A stretch of 6,434 nucleotides of DNA from Planctomycetota bacterium (GCA_015485455.1 WFTN01000598.1:1-6434), one strand, 5' to 3'; positions 1-6,085 are shown, counted from the first letter of the stretch. Notes: generated by a model not told the origin, from the letters alone. Translations and numbers: made by a program.

Positions 1-1
1 A

Positions 2-478
2 GTCGATGGCCTGAGCTTTGGCGGGGCCTTCCGCTACGATGTCCTGCCTGAAGAAAAGGGCAATCCCCTCAGGACCAACTCAATTCAAGAGTGGATCGCA
101 AGCGGTTTTCTTGATTGGCGCAGCCAAGACCTTGAAGTCTTGGCAGAATTCGTCGTCGTAAACCACAATGACCGGACCAGTGGCCAAGAGTTTCGCCACT
201 TAAGCGGCTACGTTCAGCTAGCCTACACACTCGGAGATCTCACCCCATATATCCGCTTCGATTTCAAGAACATGAGTCGCGGAGATCCTTTCTACTTGAG
301 GACGAACACCGACCTGGATTCCTGGGAACAGATCGTAGGGGTCCGATGGGATCTTAACGACAATGCCGCTCTCAAGTTCGAATTCGCATTCGGGAACCAA
401 GAAATCCGCCAAAGCGGTGGACGCATTCGCAGGGAAGACTTCGTGACCTTTCGATTCAGTTTCGTGTGGTACTTCTGA
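2..478 (+). CDS. C-terminal part of an outer-membrane beta-barrel (porin-like) protein, 5' end outside window
   Basis: The frame is open from base 2, so the gene begins upstream; 158 residues are visible, ending at TGA. A start at the internal TTG near 140 is unlikely because the upstream frame also reads as barrel-like protein. The visible part alternates polar and hydrophobic/aromatic residues in short strands joined by charged turns, for example GYVQLAYTL, TPYIRFDFKN, EQIVGVRWDL, AALKFEFAFG and TFRFSFVWYF. It ends in Tyr-Phe, and a C-terminal aromatic, especially Phe, is the usual beta-signal read by the BAM complex. These signs indicate the last strands of an outer-membrane barrel. The stop overlaps the next start (TGATG), so it is translationally linked to a periplasmic binding-protein-like gene and a sensor kinase. 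It may be a porin or a structural/sensing partner; the substrate cannot be read from this fragment. Confidence 0.75.
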   Translation, partial: VDGLSFGGAFRYDVLPEEKGNPLRTNSIQEWIASGFLDWRSQDLEVLAEFVVVNHNDRTSGQEFRHLSGYVQLAYTLGDLTPYIRFDFKNMSRGDPFYLRTNTDLDSWEQIVGVRWDLNDNAALKFEFAFGNQEIRQSGGRIRREDFVTFRFSFVWYF

Positions 479-1011
479 TGGGCGGGAACTTGCCAAAATT
501 CGCCTCTTTCCTGCCCTTGGTCATGATCATGGTCTTGGGTGCCCAAGAGACCATCGCCCAAACACCAGCCCCAAAACCTGCCGCCAAACCCAAGCAAAGG
601 GCACTGGCTGTCATCGTCAACCTCAAGAACCCGCTCAAGAACATCACCTCCAAAGAATTGCAAAAGACAATGACACTGGAGAAGAGATTTTGGAGTAACA
701 AGAAAGCTATCGTTCTTTTGCAACGACCCCGCAAATCAATAGAAACCAAGATCGTCCTCAAACACATCTACAAGATGAGCAGCCGCAAACTGAAGAAATA
801 TTGGGTCAGTAAACTCTTCAACGGCAAGATCTCCGGAATCCCATCGACCATACGTTCGAGTAAACGGGTGATCCGTGCGGTGGCGAAATCCGAAAGTGCT
901 ATCTCTGTCATCTTCGCCGACGAAGCAACCACCGCTATCCGTATTCTAAAGATTGATGGCAAATCACCAAAAGACAAAGGATACAACCTGAAGACGGAGT
1001 TGAAGGAATGA
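478..1011 (+). CDS. Small periplasmic PstS-like (phosphate-binding-protein-like) protein
   Basis: This 177-residue protein has a hydrophobic signal peptide (about residues 8-27, ending near ETIAQ), a Pro/Ala/Lys linker (about 29-42) and one compact domain (about 43-170). The domain carries the pattern of short proteins often annotated as phosphate ABC transporter substrate-binding: V-N-x-x-N-P near its start, then an ITSKELQ segment, a KRFWSN turn, a central YWVSKLFNGK segment, and a late VIRAVAKSESAISVI strand where family members usually read gaIGYv. It is much shorter than a full PstS of about 320 residues, and no ABC permease or ATPase genes are adjacent, so sensing is likelier than transport. 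ATG 478 is preferred because it overlaps the upstream stop (TGATG); an in-frame GTG at 466 would add only four residues inside the upstream gene. Its TGA overlaps the kinase start as ATGA. The ligand is unknown. Confidence 0.75.
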   Translation: MGGNLPKFASFLPLVMIMVLGAQETIAQTPAPKPAAKPKQRALAVIVNLKNPLKNITSKELQKTMTLEKRFWSNKKAIVLLQRPRKSIETKIVLKHIYKMSSRKLKKYWVSKLFNGKISGIPSTIRSSKRVIRAVAKSESAISVIFADEATTAIRILKIDGKSPKDKGYNLKTELKE

Positions 1012-2951
1012 CTCCACAACGAAGGTTGTTTTTTCGAATCGCCATTCTCGCCTTGGTGCTCATCCTCATCGGCGGCGTCATTCCAGCGATTCTCTCACTC
1101 AACCGGGAACGGGCCCAGCTTTTGAAGCATCTCGACGATATCGGCACAACAACAGCAACAACGGCTGCCATGTCCGCCTCCAACATGCTCGCCGGAGACG
1201 ACGAAGACGGCCTCTCCGCTTTGGCCGCAACCATCGTCTATCAGAATGACGTGGTCAGCGAAGCGCTATTCCTTGATCGCAAGGGATCGATCATCGCCCA
1301 TTCGGACCCCGACTTAGAAGGTACATCCACGGGTCGTCCAAGACTCAGCAACTCTGTGATCGTTCATCGCATCCCCGGCATGATAGAAGTGAACGCCCCC
1401 GTCCTTGTCAGTGGCGAAATATGGGGGATCTTCCGTATCAAGATTCTGACCAACGTCGTCGCTGAAGAAATCCGCCGGGCTCGCAATGGCCTGCTCAGGA
1501 TCAATGGCGCGCTCCTATTCATCTCAATCATCGGGGCCGCTTGGTTAGCCCGCTCTATATCAAAACCTGTTGAACATCTTTCCAGGGTTGCCAATGAAGT
1601 GGCAAAGGGCAACTTGGAAATCAGAACAGGAATCCACAAGAGCGGCGAGTTAGGTTCACTCCCCATGGCAATTGATGAGATGATCGAAGACCTATCACGA
1701 GCTCGACAGCGGCTTCTATCTCAAAGCGCCGAATTAGAAGAGGAAAAAACCAAGGCGATTTTGGCTTCGAAAGCCAAGTCTGAATTCCTTGCCAACATGA
1801 GTCACGAGTTGCGAACCCCTTTAACTGGCATCCTCGGTTTCGCTGAAGTCTTGGAGGAAGACTTAGAAAACGAGGAACATCAATCACACCTCAGAGTGAT
1901 AAGAGACTGCGGAGATCACTTATTGGATCTCATCAACAACATTCTTGATCTTTCGAAAATAGAAGCAGAGAAAATGACGATCGAAGAGATGGAGTTCAGT
2001 CCAGCCCACGTCATTGAAGAAGTGGTCTCTCTATTGGCTCCAAAACTTGAAGACTCTGATGTTGTCTTTTCGGTCAACTACTTGGGGCCAGTTCCTGATA
2101 CGATTCGAACCGACCCAACTAAACTGAAGCAAATCATACTTAATCTCATCAGCAATTCCCTCAAATTCACCAAACAGGGAAGTATCGAGATTGAAGTTTC
2201 TCATCTATTAAAAGGCTCCGATTCCTATCTCAAGATCGATGTTGTTGACACAGGCATCGGCATGACTGAGGAAGTCGCACAGAGACTATTCGAACCATTC
2301 ACTCAGGCAGACAACAGCACAACACGAGAATACGGGGGCACCGGATTGGGACTTGCCATCAGTAGGCGCATGGCGAACCTCTTGTCTGGGGACATCGTCA
2401 TCAGTGAAACCAAACTCGGCGTAGGCACTCGTTTTTCAATCACAATCGACACCGGGCCCTTAAACGGTGTACCCATGCGCCAACAAGTTTACGGCAGGAC
2501 AAAGTCCTCCTTCGAGTCGAATGTCTTGGATCACGTCGAAGATTCTTCCCGGCTCCTAGGGATAAACGTTTTGGTGGCTGACGACAATGGACACAACAGA
2601 AACTTAGTACGATCCCTACTTGAAAGTGCTGGTGCCACAGTCTCAATGGCAGACAACGGCAAAATGGCTATTGCCCAAGCTCTCAGAGCTGAAAAAACAA
2701 AAGAGCCCTTTGACGTCATTCTCATGGACATGGACATGCGAATGCCCCAAATGGATGGCTTCGACGCTGCTGAAATTCTGCGGGGCCGACACTATCCCCG
2801 ACCCATCATCGCCCTGACTGCCAATGCCATGGCCGGAGACCGCCAACGCTGCTTAGACTCCGGTTGCGTTGACTATCAGGCCAAACCCATCAATAGAGAG
2901 TCCCTCTTGGCCTCCATAGAAAAAGCAGTCCGATCCAAAGCCCCAGCATAA
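1008..2951 (+). CDS. Hybrid sensor histidine kinase (Cache-like sensor, HAMP, HisKA, HATPase, receiver)
   Basis: This is an inner-membrane hybrid kinase of 647 residues. TM1 is at about 8-30, a periplasmic sensor at about 31-160 (including ALFLDRKGSIIAH and a late PVLVSGEIWGIFRI, typical of single-Cache/PAS-like sensors), and TM2 at about 163-181. HAMP follows at about 180-232, then a coiled helix. HisKA has SHELRTP with phospho-acceptor His266. The ATPase domain has an N box (N379, N383), G1 DTGIGM (414-419), F box LFEPF (427-431) and G2 GGTGLGLA (443-450). The receiver (about 519-640) has acidic D525/D526, T604 and K626. Its phospho-acceptor loop is odd: LMDMDMRMP contains two candidate aspartates, D574 and D576, caused by a repeated ATGGAC. 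The start overlaps the upstream stop (ATGA) with GGAG at 996-999. No separate DNA-binding response regulator lies in the window. The binding-protein neighbour may feed the sensor domain; this is inference. Confidence 0.95.
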   Translation: MTPQRRLFFRIAILALVLILIGGVIPAILSLNRERAQLLKHLDDIGTTTATTAAMSASNMLAGDDEDGLSALAATIVYQNDVVSEALFLDRKGSIIAHSDPDLEGTSTGRPRLSNSVIVHRIPGMIEVNAPVLVSGEIWGIFRIKILTNVVAEEIRRARNGLLRINGALLFISIIGAAWLARSISKPVEHLSRVANEVAKGNLEIRTGIHKSGELGSLPMAIDEMIEDLSRARQRLLSQSAELEEEKTKAILASKAKSEFLANMSHELRTPLTGILGFAEVLEEDLENEEHQSHLRVIRDCGDHLLDLINNILDLSKIEAEKMTIEEMEFSPAHVIEEVVSLLAPKLEDSDVVFSVNYLGPVPDTIRTDPTKLKQIILNLISNSLKFTKQGSIEIEVSHLLKGSDSYLKIDVVDTGIGMTEEVAQRLFEPFTQADNSTTREYGGTGLGLAISRRMANLLSGDIVISETKLGVGTRFSITIDTGPLNGVPMRQQVYGRTKSSFESNVLDHVEDSSRLLGINVLVADDNGHNRNLVRSLLESAGATVSMADNGKMAIAQALRAEKTKEPFDVILMDMDMRMPQMDGFDAAEILRGRHYPRPIIALTANAMAGDRQRCLDSGCVDYQAKPINRESLLASIEKAVRSKAPA

Positions 2952-2954
2952 ACC

Positions 2955-2987
2955 GAAGAATGAACCCTCCAGAAGAACCATTCTTCT
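2955..2987 (+). terminator. Possible weak hairpin/terminator after the kinase gene
   Basis: Just after the TAA stop, GAAGAATG (2955-2962) can pair with CATTCTTC (2979-2986). A competing hairpin pairs AGAAGAA (2971-2977) with TTCTTCT (2981-2987) around a CCA loop. The stems are A/T-rich and no clear T-run follows, so termination here is only a suggestion. Confidence 0.25.
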
Positions 2988-3069
2988 CACCCAGCCCACA
3001 CCGATCCTCATTGTTCCTTGGCGAATTGCAGCCAAGCGCTTGGAGGTTATTGCCAACGATGGCGTAGGC

Positions 3070-3101
3070 GATATCAGGGGGCTGGGCCCGCCCCTGGTAT
3101 C
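3070..3101. terminator. Strong GC-rich intergenic hairpin between convergent genes
   Basis: GATATCAGGGG (3070-3080) pairs with CCCCTGGTATC (3091-3101): 11 pairs including one G-U, around a 10-base loop that contains GGGCCC. It lies 28 bases beyond the stop of the minus-strand selenoprotein gene and about 120 bases beyond the kinase stop. No T-run follows on either strand, so a canonical intrinsic terminator is not proven; it could protect 3' ends or aid termination in both directions. Nearby at 3032-3043 is a perfect 12-base palindrome CCAAGCGCTTGG, whose first part can also pair with CTTGGC at 3017-3022. The rest of 2952-3128 shows no gene. Confidence 0.4.
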
Positions 3102-3128
3102 AGCGGAGCCCAGAAACATCATGAACTC

Positions 3129-4133
3129 CTAACGTCGGCGTTCTTTAGTGGCATATTTGACAAGAGCTGCTTTGATCTGGCCCTGCTCTTGAGAATCAAG
3201 ATTCTTGGCAGTCTTGGCGATCATCTTCATAAACCAGTCAATTTCGTGTTCAGCCAAAGGACAGCCGATATTACCTTGAGGCCCATCACTGGTGACAAGT
3301 TGCTTCTTCTCCGGCGTCAAAATGGTGATCCATGGGATACCTCCCCGTTTGCCTCGAAGCTTTAGAGCAACTTCAGCCCCGTGGGCCATTTTCTCTGTGT
3401 CGATTTTGACGTTGATGTAGTCCTGGGCCATGAGAGCTTTCACTGTTTTTTGGTCGAGGAACTCCTCGAGCTTGCCGCAGTACCCTCACCATGGTGCCCC
3501 CAGATGCACGAACAGCTTCTTGCCTTCAGCCTTCGCCTGAGCTTGGGCTTTCTTCAAGACCTCACGGGCATCTACTTTGACGACCTTCTTCACTTTCGAT
3601 TTGGGCTCCTTCAGGAGCATCTTGATGGCCCGTTCAATCTCCCCATTGGCGATGTCTGCAAAACGCAGATTGCCTGCGCGGTCGACCAAGTGGTAATCCG
3701 GAAAACCGTCGACTCGAAAAGCTACGACTGTTTTTCTGTCCAAGTCTGCGGCAACGGGGTAGAGAATGCCCACCTTGCGAACGAAGTCGGCCATCTTGTT
3801 GGCTCCCCTCGTCGAGTGAATACCCAAAACGACAAGGCCTTGGTCTTTATACTTGCTGTGAAGGTCATTCAGATGCGACACGGCACCTCGGCACGGGCCT
3901 CACCAAGTTCCCCAGAAATCGAGTAGAACGACCTTCCCCTTCAATGCAGGTAAGGTTTGGGCAACCTTGGTATTGAGCCATGGACCAACCTGGAGCTGGG
4001 GCGGTGCTTTACCCTCCATGGCGTCCTTGGCTTTGCGCGACTTCCCTTCACCTTCACGAATAAAACCGTCCGACTGCCCTGGAGCAAATGATGCCAAGAG
4101 CAAGAGAGCCAAAAGGCTCATGGATTTCTTCAC
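3129..4133 (-). CDS. Secreted double-thioredoxin selenoprotein with two in-frame UGA (Sec) codons
   Basis: Read through two UGA codons, this is one 334-residue protein ending at UAG. Residues 1-20 form a signal peptide (MKK start, Leu-rich core), so it should act in the periplasm. Domain 1 (about 42-175) is TlpA/AhpC-TSA-like: GKAPP entry, KGKVVLLDFWGTW, active site Sec78-G-P-C81, then VLGIHS and GFPDYHLVD with the cis-proline P145. A Lys-rich helical linker (about 175-204) leads to domain 2 (about 205-320), a thioredoxin-7-like fold: KKLFVHLGAPW, active site Sec216-G-Y-C219, then GGIPWIT with cis-proline P267. Both UGAs replace the first Cys of WCxxC while the second Cys is kept. All segments share one frame. 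The internal GTG 'starts' of the downstream pieces lie after the active sites and lack independent support. GTG 4133 is chosen for its AAGGAGG. The likely role is periplasmic thiol-disulfide reduction; the partner is unknown. A doubly mutated pseudogene is the main alternative, but unlikely. Confidence 0.88.
3441..3482 (-). promoter_or_regulatory. Candidate bacterial SECIS element for the second UGA (Sec216)
   Basis: In the mRNA a perfect 6-bp stem UCGAGG/CCUCGA (3469-3454) is capped by the loop AGUU. The loop starts 22 nt after the UGA. Lower pairing can add GG/CC and UACUG/CAGUG (3482-3478 with 3445-3441), separated by an asymmetric internal loop. A short upper stem whose small loop has G in the first two positions, about 16-37 nt after UGA, is the known loose consensus for the bacterial SECIS bound by SelB; the E. 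coli fdhF element also has a GU in its loop. The fold was found by eye only. Confidence 0.7.
3486..3488 (-). other. Second in-frame UGA, predicted selenocysteine 216
   Basis: The codons read W-UGA-G-Y-C, placing UGA at the first cysteine of the thioredoxin-like active site of domain 2. The frame stays open and homologous-looking on both sides, with the cis-proline loop 51 residues later. Decoding as Sec is inferred from this position and the hairpin that follows. Confidence 0.87.
3855..3902 (-). promoter_or_regulatory. Candidate SECIS region for the first UGA (Sec78), fold uncertain
   Basis: Two competing folds are visible. Fold A is an irregular hairpin at 3876-3855: UGAA/UUCA capped by UGACC, extended by U-A and GC/GC pairs past a C-C mismatch and a bulged A. 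Its loop begins 32 nt after the UGA with G in second position. Fold B pairs GUG-CGA with UCG-CAU (one bulged C; 3894-3873) around a nine-base loop beginning GGUG, only 12 nt after the UGA. It may sit on a lower helix in which UGAGG itself pairs with CCUUCA (bulged U), recalling E. coli fdhF, where the UGA lies at the base of the structure. Neither is as clean as the element after the second UGA. Confidence 0.45.
3900..3902 (-). other. First in-frame UGA, predicted selenocysteine 78
   Basis: The codons read D-F-W-G-T-W-UGA-G-P-C-R, which is the TlpA/thioredoxin active-site signature with UGA replacing the first cysteine. Translation continues in the same frame with a normal TlpA-like fold. Tryptophan decoding would not fit the family, and other genes in the window end at TGA. 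Confidence 0.9.
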
Positions 4134-4140
4134 AAGACAA

Positions 4141-4147
4141 CCTCCTT
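4141..4147 (-). promoter_or_regulatory. Ribosome binding site of the selenoprotein gene
   Basis: The mRNA reads AAGGAGG, a full Shine-Dalgarno match, seven bases before the GTG at 4133. This fixes GTG as the start, four codons before the first in-frame ATG, and gives a signal peptide beginning M-K-K-S. No convincing promoter could be placed upstream; GATACT at 4161-4156 is a weak -10 candidate without a good -35. Confidence 0.85.
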
Positions 4148-4284
4148 CAGAGTTGAGTATCGAAGGATGAGCTTACACCTTGTACCTCCTCTTGTCTGCC
4201 ATGTTCTCAGCCCACCGTGGCCCACGATTCTTTGCTCATGCCCCACGCCTCCCCCCTTCAAAGCTAAGTCGCAACGACAAAACA

Positions 4285-4297
4285 GTTTCCGCGAAAC
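4285..4297. repeat. Short dyad GTTTC-CGC-GAAAC in the divergent intergenic region
   Basis: GTTTC and GAAAC are exact inverted repeats around CGC. The dyad lies between the divergent selenoprotein and metalloprotease genes, about 45 bases upstream of the candidate -10 box of the latter, where an operator could sit. A dyad this short can arise by chance. Confidence 0.25.
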
Positions 4298-4342
4298 AAA
4301 CGCCTTTTCTCCGGGTTCAGTCGGAATCAGAGACTATTCATG

Positions 4343-4348
4343 TATAGT
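4343..4348 (+). promoter_or_regulatory. Candidate -10 box for the metalloprotease gene
   Basis: TATAGT differs from TATAAT at one base and ends nine bases before the ATG at 4358. Transcription would then begin about 4354-4358, giving a leaderless or nearly leaderless message. This fits the absence of any Shine-Dalgarno sequence before 4358. No good -35 is visible 16-18 bases upstream. Confidence 0.4.
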
Positions 4349-4357
4349 GGCACCCCT

Positions 4358-5989
4358 ATGATACACAGACGCACAATTTTGATCGCTCTATTCCTCTGCT
4401 CTGCGACCCTGCTCCCTTGCGATTCCTTCGCCCAAGCCCCACCAGGATGGCGCACCTTCGAACACACAAAAACCGGTGTCCGTTTGTTCCACAAGAAGGA
4501 CTTTATCGTCACGCCAGTGAAACCGGATGAACATCTGGTCTTGGGTAAATTCAGCCGCAAGACGCCCTACCGCGCCAAGAAGAAAGATCGCAAGCGTTCG
4601 CCAGAAAGTTTCATTGCCTTCGTGCTCAACGACGCAGAAAAGAAAAAAGACGGCGACTACAAACCCACAGGTGTCACAGGCACCGAGCCAAAAGTTGAGA
4701 TCAAGGACTACTCTGATTTCGAAAAGATCAAGAACGACATTCATACTTGGAAGGAGTTCTTAAGGAAACGCTACAGCAAGAAGCTCCAGGCTTATTCCAC
4801 CAAAGCAAGACTTCGGGATGGCGAGTCTGAATACCGTCTGGCCTACAAGTCTCCCCGCCGCAATATTGGCTATCTTTTCATTCGAAAAGTCGAAGGCCAA
4901 ACATGGGGGGTCATGGGTTTCTGTGACGAAGAGGTTTCTTCCTATTTCCAAAAAGTCTTCCGCAAAGTTGCTCGCAGCATGAAGAAACCCCAGGGGTTCG
5001 TTCGCGTTCGCGACAATTCTTCCAAGTTCTACGAAAACAAGGACCTGAGAGGGATTCCATTTCGCATCAAAGCACGTCAAGCCATGGTGCGAGGGTGGAA
5101 GGCAGAGGACACCAAGAATTTCTTTGTCCTCTACCACACCAAGAACATGAAATTGGTCAACAAGATCGTCAAAGACTTGGAGGCGATTCAGCCCCACTAC
5201 AATGCCATGTTTCCTCCCGTCGGCGACATCGACGCCGTCAGTGTTGTACGCATCTGCAAAGACGTCAAAGAATATATGAAGTACGGTGGCCCAGCGGGCT
5301 CCGCAGGTTATTGGAACTTCGTCCACCAAGAGCTTGTCTTCTACGACGCCACCAAGGACAGCCGTTCTCGCTCCAAAAAGCAGGCTGAGAAAGACAGTCT
5401 CATCGTCCTCTATCACGAGGGTTTCCATCAATACATATTCAATGGTCTGGCCGGGGTCTCCCCAGACTATTGGTTCAATGAAGGCATGGCTGACTATTTT
5501 TCTGGTTCTGTGTTCTACAGTGGCTCCAAGAGACTCAAAGAAATCGGCCCCAATCGTTGGCGCATTCCCAGAGTCAAAGGAACTGTTGATCGCAAGGGTG
5601 TTTGGATTCCTCTGAAACGGCTCATCTCGGCCAAGCGCCAACAATTCTACGATCCCAGAGTGATCGGCCAGATGTATGCCGAGGCTTGGTCCTTGGCCTA
5701 TTTCTTGTTGCGCAGCAAAGAAGCGGCCAAACACGAAGGCTGGCGGGAGATCATCCCCACCTACTACAAGACCCTCAAGAAGGAGGCAGCTCGGGTCAAG
5801 AAGCTCATCACCAATGACATGTCTTTGGGTGCCAAGCGGAAGCTCTATTCAGAAGCAGGCACACGTTCCACCAAAGCGGCGTTTAAGCAGATCGACAAGA
5901 AGGCCCTTGAGACTGCGTGGATGAAATGGATCCGAACTATGAAAGACCCTTGGGCTGCCCAGCGCAAAAAGCCCAAGAAACGTAGGTAA
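4358..5989 (+). CDS. Secreted HExxH metalloprotease, DUF1570-like
   Basis: From ATG 4358 the protein has 543 residues. It begins with a signal peptide (MIHRR, then a hydrophobic stretch to about residue 26, ending SFAQA). The N-terminal region (about 27-210) starts PPGWRTFEHTKTGVRLF and resembles PsbP/DUF1795-like beta domains, a tentative match. The catalytic domain (about 248-530) starts NFFVLYHTKN and holds H353-E-G-F-H357 followed by W-F-N-E375-G-M-A-D-Y-F. This HExxH plus downstream Glu is the zinc-ligand set of gluzincins. A YAEAWSLAYFLL helix follows, as in DUF1570 proteins common in Planctomycetota. The protein is very rich in Lys/Arg and ends KKPKKRR. An in-frame ATG at 4340 would place its first codons over the TATAGT box and lengthen the signal peptide, so 4358 is preferred. 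It is divergent from the selenoprotein gene. The substrate is unknown. Confidence 0.85.
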   Translation: MIHRRTILIALFLCSATLLPCDSFAQAPPGWRTFEHTKTGVRLFHKKDFIVTPVKPDEHLVLGKFSRKTPYRAKKKDRKRSPESFIAFVLNDAEKKKDGDYKPTGVTGTEPKVEIKDYSDFEKIKNDIHTWKEFLRKRYSKKLQAYSTKARLRDGESEYRLAYKSPRRNIGYLFIRKVEGQTWGVMGFCDEEVSSYFQKVFRKVARSMKKPQGFVRVRDNSSKFYENKDLRGIPFRIKARQAMVRGWKAEDTKNFFVLYHTKNMKLVNKIVKDLEAIQPHYNAMFPPVGDIDAVSVVRICKDVKEYMKYGGPAGSAGYWNFVHQELVFYDATKDSRSRSKKQAEKDSLIVLYHEGFHQYIFNGLAGVSPDYWFNEGMADYFSGSVFYSGSKRLKEIGPNRWRIPRVKGTVDRKGVWIPLKRLISAKRQQFYDPRVIGQMYAEAWSLAYFLLRSKEAAKHEGWREIIPTYYKTLKKEAARVKKLITNDMSLGAKRKLYSEAGTRSTKAAFKQIDKKALETAWMKWIRTMKDPWAAQRKKPKKRR

Positions 5990-6033
5990 CACTCCCCCGG
6001 CAAAGTGCCTGTCAAGTCACGTTTCCTTCAAGA

Positions 6034-6083
6034 CAGACACAACAACAGCGCCAAGGGTGAATCTGGCGCTGTTCTTGTGTTTG
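6034..6083. terminator. Long hairpin between convergent genes, likely bidirectional terminator
   Basis: AACAGCGCCA (6044-6053) pairs perfectly with TGGCGCTGTT (6064-6073) around a ten-base loop. After one C-C mismatch the stem continues with ACACAA/TTGTGT and then CAG/TTG (one G-U), about 19 pairs in all. It sits between the metalloprotease stop and the stop of the minus-strand flavoprotein gene. The 3' flank is T-rich rather than a pure T-run in either direction. Confidence 0.65.
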
Positions 6084-6085
6084 GG

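Noticed and set aside
292..767. Two minus-strand open frames opposite the barrel and PstS-like genes
   Set aside because: They are shadows of the plus-strand operon, with low-complexity, Cys/Trp-rich translations and no motif support.
2952..3128. tRNA-Sec or other small RNA gene in the intergenic hairpin region
   Set aside because: The hairpins do not form a cloverleaf, and no T-arm GGTTCRA-like motif or CCA end is visible.
3018..3365. A 115-codon plus-strand open frame spanning the intergenic hairpins
   Set aside because: It runs through hairpins and antisense to domain 2 of the selenoprotein, without a recognisable protein pattern.
3486..3881. Middle segment of the selenoprotein as a separate gene starting at GTG 3881
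   Set aside because: It would start after the active site, inside a conserved thioredoxin domain, with no ribosome site, and it ends at a UGA in a second active site in the same frame.
3381..3926. A 181-codon plus-strand open frame
   Set aside because: It is antisense to both thioredoxin active sites, shows no recognisable fold and exists because the minus-strand frame is coding. The minus strand has clear domains, a ribosome site and a signal peptide.
3129..4133. Pseudogene with two nonsense mutations
   Set aside because: Both UGAs fall on catalytic cysteine positions and nowhere else in 334 codons, no frameshift is present, the true stop is UAG, and a SECIS-like hairpin follows.
3129..4133. 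Reassigned genetic code with UGA read as Trp or Gly
   Set aside because: The barrel gene and the PstS-like gene end at TGA in overlapping start/stop arrangements, UGG is used for Trp throughout, and Trp or Gly would not fit the active sites.
4167..4361. A 64-codon plus-strand open frame in the divergent intergenic region
   Set aside because: The composition is Pro/Cys/Ser-rich and non-protein-like, there is no ribosome site, and it overlaps the likely promoter region.
4760..5734. A 324-codon minus-strand open frame
   Set aside because: It is the antisense shadow of the metalloprotease, whose HExxH and downstream Glu motifs are on the plus strand; no domain or ribosome site supports the antisense frame.
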